A stretch of 64,000 nucleotides of DNA, from the NCBI RefSeq assembly GCF_003171515.1, contig NC_089390.1, forward strand, positions 7,998,001 through 8,062,000, written 5' to 3'. The position numbers were made by a program, and so were the translations under genes. Below the pieces are notes generated by a model. It saw only the letters and a list, made by a program, of their open reading frames with translations. It made no database searches and was not told the DNA's origin. The stretch's first letter is position 1. Each line of letters begins with the position of its first letter. Below, in pieces: positions 56,805 through 64,000 of this stretch. This DNA is from Pyrenophora tritici-repentis (Eukaryota; Ascomycota; Dothideomycetes; Pleosporales; Pleosporaceae).

Positions 56805-58200
56805 GGCTGTCAACACAGTGCAAGCACTCGAACAAAAGTCTCTCTGGTCGAGTGCAAAGTAGTGAGAGACGGACGGCAAGACGTAGGTAAAGGGCGTGAT
56901 TGCAAAAGTCGTCTAATGTGAGCAAGGAGCGGGTAAATGGGCAAATGACGTCTGCGTTCAGGCACAAGATGGTACCCTTGACCCCTTGCTTCTGTAGACG
57001 GGTGAGGAGGCGGGTTAGCTAACCGGGCGCTATGTGTACGTTGCTAATAGGTGTGGTGGTGGCAAGTGGCCGGGATGTAAGATGGCGATTTGCGTCTCGT
57101 CTCAACCAGGCGGGATGGCAATCATGGGCTTCAGCAAAGTCGGCGCGTCAAGGTCGGACCAGCAACGGAGGGCGGGCACAGTTGCGCAGCTGTATCTATG
57201 TGTTGTACTTGCAACTGCGACGAATCTGAGACCTCGGGGATTCGAAAGGACAGCCGGCTGTGTCGATGGCGGCGGCGTGCAAGGAACGTCATGGAGGGTG
57301 CCAGTAGAGGCAATGATGGACGTTGCGCATTGGTCATAGTTCAAGCGTTCAAGCCTCCGAGGGGACACAGGCCAGGGATGGGCTGCGCAGTTATCGACGA
57401 GCGCATGACATAAGCCAAGCTATGTGGGGGGCGTAAGCAGGGAATCACCCACACCCATACAGTAAATAGTACTGGCACCGTAATTCCCCATCCTTTCAAC
57501 ATCATTAAACAAGGACGCAGACGGTAGTCGAAAATTTGTATGCCACCTTGTCTCTCTGTCCAAGACGTGCTTTTCGTGGTAGGGTCGAGTCCCGCATCTC
57601 CGTTGATGTAGCTCCGCCACCACACGCACCACCCTGCTCCCCGTCCACGTCCCAGTACAGTAATACAATACGACGACTAAGTACGAGCCGTCACACCACT
57701 TACAGGCAACGGCCTTTGTCCTAGCCCAACAAGCAGCCTCGTATCCGATGCTCCAACGCTCCAAACACGCTCTAGGGTATACCCGGAGATTTCGATAGCC
57801 TGTGCAGCATGCAGTAGTGTCGTGTGTGGATCCCATTCGTGACCCCTAAAATTCTATTCTTGTACCGATCCTCTTCTCGTCCGCCGCACTGCGCCTCCCA
57901 CCTGGCCACTTATGGCTGTCTTGAACCTAGGTCACGAGGTGCGAATGCATATGAAAACGATATATTCGTTGCGTCTTGGCCTGGAGACGAGACACACTTT
58001 GTACTTGTTGGTGCTGTAGACACACCGCGCTACGCACGCGAATCCTTGCTTAGTGGGGTCGACATCTGTCGGGTGCCAACCAAGCTTTGTGCCGACTAAG
58101 CTGGCTTCATTTGCAGACACCACAGCTTTCATTCATCAGCTGATGATGTGGATATCTACTTAGCTTCCTCTACTATGTCTCCTCCATCTTCTACCCTCTC
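56805..58200. other. 1.4-kb intergenic region
   Basis: Between two leftward genes. Only short random frames. No RNA gene or repeat noticed. Confidence 0.45.
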
Positions 58201-59760
58201 CTATGCGCCAGGCTCCGCATTTGGTGTCTTGTGGGACTTGCATTTGCGAGGCTTCTTAGCAACCCTTACTCCCTGTTCTTCTCCATCCGACTTCTCAACC
58301 ATGGTTTCTGTAACGTGACTCTTTCGTGGCCGTCCACGTTTTCTCCGAGTAGCAGTAACAACTGACTGTGGCTGCGATTGCCTGGGCTTGTACTCTACCT
58401 GAATTTCAGGTGGGTTGTCACGCTTCATCATACGGTTCCACTTGACCGAAGCCTGAATGCGACTCCGAATGTTGCCCATCTCGTGGCTGACCTGTGGCCA
58501 GTTGATGTCTTTGTTGGTGTATCCATCTCTGGCCGGCTTGCCCGTCGCTGCGCGCACGTCTTCGTCTTTTTGGGCAACCGTGTTGACGGCGCGGATGAGA
58601 ACATGTTCCTCCTCTTGACTCCAGTGAGACTTGTTCCGGGTCTCGCCACATTTCACGTAGTCGCGCCATCGGTTGTGACAATCCTGCATGGAGCGCGTTC
58701 CCATAGTTACCGAGATGACTTTCCACTGCTTAGGATGCGCGTCGTACAACATCCGTAGTTGTTCGTCTTCTTCCTCGCTCCAAGCCCCGGTTTTGTAGCA
58801 ATGATAGACTGCACGGATGTGGTTCCTCTGTATGTCAAACGGACGCGTCAAATTGACGTTTCTGATATCTGCCCAGAATTCATCGCTCTCTCGTGCATCC
58901 TCCTCGTCTTGCACAGACCAGTTGCTCTTTCGCCACGAGCGGTCTGCGTGATTGAGGCCTGGGTCATGTTTGCTCCAATGTATAATGTCGACCAGCTCCG
59001 ATACCTCCAAGCCTTTTCTCTGCTGGTAATCAGCAATAGCTCGACGAATCAATTCTATTTCATCCTTAGTAAACTCTCCACTATTCCTCAATACCGGAGG
59101 CTGATTGAGATGACGGCATGTAGATAGTGCCCTTTCGGCCGGTGTCGTATCAAACTTGTCACTGCGCCTACGTTGTGGTGTGATGCTTCGTGTGTCTGGC
59201 TCGATTGCAGACACATTATTTGATCGTGCCTTCAACTTCTTCCTTTGCTTGTTCCTGGCGGTCTGGTGCTTATTGGCAGGACGACGATGACGAATCTCAT
59301 CGTTGCTACTTTCAGTCGTTTGAAATATGGTATCCTCATCAGGGTCGGGTTCAGGCGTCTCATTTGACGACTGGCCAGGTTTTCGCACAGCCTCCACTTC
59401 CTTGGGTGAAGATGTTTCTTGCGGTACGGCAACTTGGTCAGCGACCTGGAGTTGTATAAAGCCGTTGGTTGCATTGGTTGCAGTCGTCATTTCGGCCTTG
59501 GCGTCGACATTAGACCGCAGCTCGCTGTATGCTTCTCCTGCCTCAACCGCCGCACCACTCGGAGGATGCGGTTCATCGCCGGGAATGTCGTAAATGTTTC
59601 TTGCCTTTGCGACAGGCGTTTGCGGCTTTTTGACTCGTTTCAACTTGGTCTTTCTGCCGAACTGTACTTGATCTTGGTCGCGTCTGAGGCTGTTTTGAGC
59701 CACGGACGCGTCTGAGTCGTGACTCGAAGCGGGAACTGCCTGCGACGACGTAGTGCCCAT
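58201..59760 (-). CDS. Myb/SANT-domain nuclear protein (Reb1/TTF1-like organisation)
   Basis: A single exon, 519 residues from the ATG at 59760 (7 more from 59781). The N-terminal half is polar and low-complexity with basic KLKRVKKP and KQRKKLKARS clusters. The C-terminal half has consecutive Myb-like segments: TKDEIELIRRAIADYQQRKG, GAWSEEEDEQLRMLYDAHPK with RSMQDCHNRWRDYV, and SHWSQEEEHVLIRAV with INWPQVSHEMGNIRSRIQ. It ends with RKRGRPRK, an AT-hook-like motif. The order resembles the Reb1/Rtf1/TTF1 group, which binds rDNA and promoters, but the match is by architecture only. Confidence 0.75.
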   Translation of the reverse strand: MGTTSSQAVPASSHDSDASVAQNSLRRDQDQVQFGRKTKLKRVKKPQTPVAKARNIYDIPGDEPHPPSGAAVEAGEAYSELRSNVDAKAEMTTATNATNGFIQLQVADQVAVPQETSSPKEVEAVRKPGQSSNETPEPDPDEDTIFQTTESSNDEIRHRRPANKHQTARNKQRKKLKARSNNVSAIEPDTRSITPQRRRSDKFDTTPAERALSTCRHLNQPPVLRNSGEFTKDEIELIRRAIADYQQRKGLEVSELVDIIHWSKHDPGLNHADRSWRKSNWSVQDEEDARESDEFWADIRNVNLTRPFDIQRNHIRAVYHCYKTGAWSEEEDEQLRMLYDAHPKQWKVISVTMGTRSMQDCHNRWRDYVKCGETRNKSHWSQEEEHVLIRAVNTVAQKDEDVRAATGKPARDGYTNKDINWPQVSHEMGNIRSRIQASVKWNRMMKRDNPPEIQVEYKPRQSQPQSVVTATRRKRGRPRKSHVTETMVEKSDGEEQGVRVAKKPRKCKSHKTPNAEPGA

Positions 59761-60329
59761 GCTCTTAGATAGGTGAATCACGTATACCCACGGCTGTCAT
59801 GGAGCATTCGCAAGGTCGCAATGTTTGGAATGCGATGATAGCATTGCCATCGCATGCAGGTGTCGCGTGCGGACTTTTCGGTGCTGGTGCCTCGACTAGT
59901 GCTGTTTAGGCTAGGCAGAAGCTATGCACGTCCCCTTTACATTGACCCGGATACGATACCGATACAGTGACAGTACCATGGAAATGATATTATAAGCCCA
60001 CGACGTATCTTTAGTCTTGATCTTCGATCGACGCATAAGCACTTGTAAACCCTGCGACATATACTTTTGTTAGTGGTTATAAATGCAAACCGTACATGCT
60101 CGTTATTTTAGTCGATCTTACTTCGTCATGGGTCTGCATTAGGGACATATCCACCTAGACCCACGAGAGTTCACTGACGGTCTGGAGTCACATAGGTAAC
60201 AAAATGCCATGATTCATAAAGCTGCAATATTATGTACAAGAAAACAACAACCATAGCTTTAGCCTAAGATGCATCCAGACATGCTCCGTAGGAAGTCTTG
60301 TATCATAGAAACCCGCGTCTCATCCCGTC
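59761..60329. other. Intergenic region
   Basis: About 570 bp between the Myb gene start and the 3' end of the APP1-like gene. No gene seen. Confidence 0.4.
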
Positions 60330-62085
60330 TTACAACAACAGTCCGACAGCAGCGATAAGGGCAACGACGAAGCTAATGGTAGCACCGCTCTTAAGCTGCG
60401 TACCAGCACTACTGCCATGGATACCTAGAATCTCAGCTTGCCTCGAAAAGGTGACGTTCTGCGGGATAGTCTCGTTTAAACATTGACCATTGGCGATATC
60501 CAAGCCAGTCAGGTCATCTGGCACACGGAAGAACATGTAGCTCCTGTTATTCAAGCCCTTGAAGCCTTCAGTGTTGTATGGGAACCACATGCCGGAGTCG
60601 GTAGCCGAAGTGTTGCGGAGGAAGATGCATTGTACCTGGTTGGGATAGGTGTGGGCAAGCTGGGGATAGTCTTTCATGACATCGCTGTTGGAAGTATCGG
60701 CGACAAGGACAAACTTGCGCTGGGGGAAGGTCTCGAAGATCTTGGTTAAGAGGTACATGCGGATAGACAAGGTAGCTTTGACGTCGGAGAAGTTGAGCGG
60801 GCGCGTGTCGAAGGAGCCACCGGGATATGTCTTGTAGATGAAGTCCATGTAGAGGCGGGTGGCTTGTTCTGGCGTCGTGGTCAAGTAGTGGAAAGATGTG
60901 TTGTTTGGGAGGGAGCGCGACCAGTTGGCGTAGATGTCGGGCATGTTCATCCAGGGTGTAAAGGGGGCGGGCAAAAGAGTTGAGGAGACCCTCCTTGGGC
61001 TCGTAGATTTTGGTTACGCGCAGGATGTCGTCAATGTCGGACACAACAGTAATACCCTCGGTGGGCAAGAGAAAGGCAGTGGCATTGCCGGTCATGGTAC
61101 CGTTGGTGTAGACGTTCAGTCGCTGAACATTGTTGGTCTGGTTGCCGGGGGATAAGACCGTTGGACTGGATAGGGACGAAGACATCAAAGTCGCCTTGGT
61201 CGGTCGTCTCGTAGGGCAGTGTGAGGTTCTGGACGCCGCCAGGAGCCTGGATCGAGTTGCCGCCACCGGGTTCACCGTCACCACCTTGTGACGGGGCCGG
61301 CTCGAGCGACATGGAGACATTGACATTGGACTGCTGCACGATGAAGATGGAGCGCGTCAGGTTGCGTGCCTGGTCTTGCTCTACGGAATTGTTTAGCTTA
61401 TCCACGCTTGTATCTATCAGGAATACATTGGCCAGGTCGTCGACCTTGCTTTGGCTGATATTGGGAAACTTGTACACATTGCCGTGGAAGCGCACGTTCC
61501 AGCCCTGGTCGGTCCAGTTCGCGTAGGGAGGGATGTTGAGCACTTGGGTGGGCTGCGCAGCCAAATCGCCATCGTTGATGCCGAGACTTGAGAGCACCTG
61601 GCTACCGGTAGGCAGACCTTCGAACCAGCCGGGGATACCTGGAAATAACTTAGCATAAGCTTGGACTATGACTACACCACCCGGGTGTCATAAAATACTC
61701 GACATAATAGTGTACAAACATCACTGTAGTCGCCAGACACGCCTATTACATGGCGTCAAGTATTTTATGACACCCAGGTGACACGGACAATTATAGTCCT
61801 ACCCTCGGTGAAGAAGCTGGGCAGGTCTGTTCCGAGCACGCTGCCTATCGACTTTACATATTTGTCCGCACCGCTCTGGATATCGTCGATAATGTTTCGC
61901 TTTTGCACGTAACTGTGACGACCGTGGAACCGGATCGCCGCAGGAGTCACCACGGGCGCTTGAATCACGACTTTGGCAGGTGCCACCGTAGGCTCTGGCA
62001 CTGCAACTGCGCCCACGAGGCCGAGTGCCGCACTCAGCAGCAGCAGCAGCCGCCGATTGTGCTGACACATGCTTTGATCCACCAT
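60330..62085 (-). pseudogene. GPI-type APP1/DUF2183 (phosphatidate phosphatase-like) protein with two frameshifts
   Basis: Exon 1 (62085-61803) codes a signal peptide (RRLLLLLSAALGLVGAVAVP) and a propeptide-like HSYVQKR. A 164-nt intron (61639-61802) contains a MITE. Exon 2 (61638-60330) has IPGWFEGLPTGSQVLSSLG, the HAD-like DxDxT-type motif TVVSDIDDILRVTKIY, FARPFTPWMNMPDIY, RKFVLVADTSNSDVMKDYP and a hydrophobic tail (ISFVVALIAAVGLLL) fit for a GPI anchor. The frame slips twice, at C5 runs (plus-strand G runs 61147-61151 and 60963-60967). Dropping one base at each gives 529 residues without stops. Either the gene is decayed or the runs are miscalled. Yeast App1 is a phosphatidate phosphatase; here the protein is secreted, so its substrate is unclear. 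Confidence 0.8.
61683..61775. mobile_element. MITE copy 2 (93 bp) inside an intron
   Basis: Near-perfect inverted ends: GGGTGTCATAAAATACT at 61683 and its complement ending at 61775. Inverted similarity extends four bases outward (CACC), followed by ACAC on both sides, a possible target duplication. Same family as 350-440. It lies wholly within the first intron of the APP1-like gene and accounts for the intron's unusual 164-nt length. Confidence 0.8.
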
Positions 62086-62102
62086 ATTGGTCGTGTTGTT
62101 GT

Positions 62103-62132
62103 GAGGCTGAGGCTGAGGCTGAGGCTGAGGCT
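62103..62132. repeat. (GAGGCT)5 hexanucleotide repeat
   Basis: Five GAGGCT units just upstream of the APP1-like start codon, in its presumed 5' leader. If translation began at 62154 it would encode a Gln-Pro run. Confidence 0.8.
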
Positions 62133-62378
62133 CGGAGGGCGAGGGCGATGTCAAGGACTAGGATCAAAGGGGCCGACGCGTCAAGTACCGTCGATGCGAC
62201 AGACTGAAGGAAAGAGAAGGAATGCACAAAGAATAAAATAGAAGACAAGGGCTGAGGGATATACCAAAGTACAAGACCTGAAACCGCGCTTGTTTTGGTT
62301 CGCGTCTAGCAATAGCAGGTTTACACACGACCTGGCCGTGGTGCTGGCGTGCTGTAGCGCGGCGCAGCCACAGCCAAC

Positions 62379-63212
62379 ATGACGTCATTTTACTTCCTAG
62401 CCGCCCTAGCCCCGGCCCGTGCGATCTGCGAAGACCATCGCAGATCGTCTCCCGCCATCATCCAATCCACAATCCCACAAACACCTTTCGGACCTGAGCG
62501 CGTGGCCAATGTGTCGTACATGATGCTTGAAATTGCAGCCTTCAATCCTCACTCGGCCATTGCCGCCGCAAAATCAGGCGCCCATCGGATTGAACTATGT
62601 GCCGACTACGCTGCTGGTGGCGTCACCCCTTCCCTCTCAGCTTTGCAGCAAGTGCGGAAAGAAACCTCAATACCAGTCAATGTCATGATCCGACCACGGG
62701 GAGGCGACTTCAACTACTCGGACCAAGAGTTTCAGTCCATGAAGCAAGAGGTGGAGAGTCTATCGTCTTTGGCCACCGGCTTCGTCTTCGGCATCTTGGA
62801 CTACACCCATCGTCTGGACAAATCTCGCAACTGCGAGCTAGTAGACATTGCTTCCCCACTTCCATGTACATTCCATCGTGCAATCGATCAAGTAGAAGAC
62901 ATGGAACAAGCTGTCGAGGCCGTCATCTGTTGTGGGTTCAAGAGCATACTGACTAGCGGCGGCAAGAGTACGGCGCTTGAAGGTGCTAAGAAGCTTCACC
63001 ACTTGCAAACAAGATTCGGAACAAGGATATCACTGATAGCTGGAGGTGGGGTCCGGAGTACCAATGCCGAAGAGCTCAGCAAACGGACTGGCATAGAATG
63101 GCTTCACTCCGCTGCTATCACACAGCCCGGAGAAGACGTAGACGACGAAGAAGTGAAAAGGATACAGCAAGTGCTTGCAACATTTCAGCATGAACAAGGC
63201 AGTATGTGCTAA
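62379..63212 (+). CDS. cutC: CutC-family copper homeostasis protein
   Basis: A single exon, 277 residues from the first ATG. The CutC TIM barrel starts at Met48/Met49 (MMLEIAAFNPHSAIAAAKSG) and shows AHRIELCADYAAGGVTPSL, VNVMIRPRGGDFNYSD, FVFGILD, CTFHRAIDQVEDM, ILTSGGKSTALEGA and LIAGGGVRSTNAEEL. The 47 residues before it include a hydrophobic start but look unconserved, so translation may begin at 62520 (230 residues). CutC proteins have been linked to copper handling, but the enzyme activity is not established. Divergent from the APP1-like gene with a 290-bp spacer. Confidence 0.88.
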   Translation: MTSFYFLAALAPARAICEDHRRSSPAIIQSTIPQTPFGPERVANVSYMMLEIAAFNPHSAIAAAKSGAHRIELCADYAAGGVTPSLSALQQVRKETSIPVNVMIRPRGGDFNYSDQEFQSMKQEVESLSSLATGFVFGILDYTHRLDKSRNCELVDIASPLPCTFHRAIDQVEDMEQAVEAVICCGFKSILTSGGKSTALEGAKKLHHLQTRFGTRISLIAGGGVRSTNAEELSKRTGIEWLHSAAITQPGEDVDDEEVKRIQQVLATFQHEQGSMC

Positions 63213-63444
63213 AGTGTGGTATTGTCTATCAAGCGTGACGCGTCCGTGCCGCTTCTAGATAAAACGGTGCAGGAATAGCTACGCAACACATATCGTACTC
63301 TGATACTTTTGTAGAAATAAACAAAGGCTGTAGTGGGTATCATGCATTCCAGAATGCCTAACATGTTCCTGGCGTCAACTAATACGACCAATCCATTGTA
63401 AACAATCACGTGTATACAAAGCCTACAGGTTGGGATCCAAGTCT

Positions 63445-64000
63445 TTACACAAGCGCGTATAGCAAAGCTCCCATAATTGACATTCCAAACGACCTCAATG
63501 AGTCAACAGACACCTGTTCAGCTGCTCCTTTGCTAGTTGATGAAGCAGCATCCTTTGTCTGTGTTACAACAGTCGTCTGCTCGGCCATGGTCGTTGCCTG
63601 ACTAATAATCGTGGCAGGAACTGTAGTCTTGACCTCAACACCGCTTATAGTTGCTGTCTTTACAGTCTGCGCGACGGTAGTAGGCGCCGTGTATGTCGTT
63701 GCAGGAATAGTAGTCGTGTATACGACAATCGACCCAAGCTCGGTAATAGGAATAGCACCTCCAACACCGCTACCTGTAAACTGTGGGGGAATAGACATGG
63801 TCGAAGTGTTAGGCTTCTCCGATTCGTTGGGATAGATGTTGGCCTTCTGGCCATCCTTGGTGTAGGAACCGTTGATAAGGTCTACGTCTACACCTTCAGA
63901 GTGGTACTCTCCCGCCGAGACAGTTCCGTAAGATCCATCTGGAAACTGGAAGTTTGTGGTGAACTTGTCATAGCACATTGGGATATTGAGGTTCTGGACC
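63445..64000 (-). CDS. Secreted, probably GPI-anchored protein (5' partial)
   Basis: The reading frame continues past the window end (VQNLNIPMCYDKF at 64000-63962) and stops at 63445. About 185 residues are visible. The upstream part has a plausible folded segment (FQFPDGSYGTVSAGEYHSEG). It is followed by a Thr/Val/Ala-rich stalk (TTVAQTVKTATISG, TTMAEQTTVVTQT) and a Ser/Ala/Gly site before a short hydrophobic end (GMSIMGALLYALV), which is the layout of a GPI-anchored wall protein. I do not recognise the family. Confidence 0.65.
   Translation of the reverse strand, partial: VQNLNIPMCYDKFTTNFQFPDGSYGTVSAGEYHSEGVDVDLINGSYTKDGQKANIYPNESEKPNTSTMSIPPQFTGSGVGGAIPITELGSIVVYTTTIPATTYTAPTTVAQTVKTATISGVEVKTTVPATIISQATTMAEQTTVVTQTKDAASSTSKGAAEQVSVDSLRSFGMSIMGALLYALV

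Overview
The window is nuclear DNA of a filamentous ascomycete. The genes are split by short GT-AG introns (mostly 44-95 nt) with CTAAC/CTGAC-type branch sites. They include a Neurospora-type 24 kDa complex I subunit, DUF1996, GH128 and GPI-type secreted proteins, and Rmt2, and there are Tc1/mariner and MITE insertions. Family content fits Dothideomycetes (Pleosporales-like), but that placement is inference. Most exon structures below were built by joining open frames at splice sites that restore the conserved protein.

Layout. 0-5 kb: end of an unknown gene, a MITE, a secreted PIG-L-like protein, a long coiled-coil protein. 5-13 kb: complex I 24 kDa subunit, a mitochondrial carrier of the yeast YPR011C type, mitochondrial rRNA methyltransferase MRM2, an SS18/SSXT-domain protein. 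13-23 kb: GH128 wall protein, a small secreted protein, SUA5, cohesin RAD21. 24-27 kb: secreted DUF1996 protein followed 75 bp later by a Tc1/mariner element that itself carries a 162-bp hAT-like MITE. 27-35 kb: PMR1 Ca2+ pump, TREX-2 PCI protein, a broken flavin monooxygenase. 35-39 kb: gene-poor. 39-53 kb: CDC25, GINS SLD5, RMT2, a DLH/SnoaL protein, 1-Cys peroxiredoxin, dienelactone hydrolase, RPA70 and a quinone oxidoreductase. 53.4-53.8 kb: two tRNA-Ser genes. 54-64 kb: membrane kelch protein, Myb protein, a GPI-type APP1/DUF2183 protein with a MITE in its intron and two homopolymer frameshifts, CutC, and a partial GPI-type protein.

Main discovery candidate. At 53452-53753 (minus strand) two tRNA-Ser genes, anticodons GCT and AGA, lie 16 bp apart. 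Each folds into a complete 81-nt cloverleaf only if a 53- or 54-nt segment is removed from the D arm. Both segments sit at the same position, begin GTAAG, contain RCTAAC and end in AG. They look like the spliceosomal introns of the neighbouring protein genes, not like tRNA introns. The GCT gene also has an ordinary 17-nt anticodon-loop intron. No Pol III terminator separates the two genes.

Several genes act together in S phase and mitosis: RAD21, RFA1, SLD5 and CDC25. RAD21 and RFA1 share an MCB-like ACGCGT motif, with GTCGAC alongside, just upstream of their starts.
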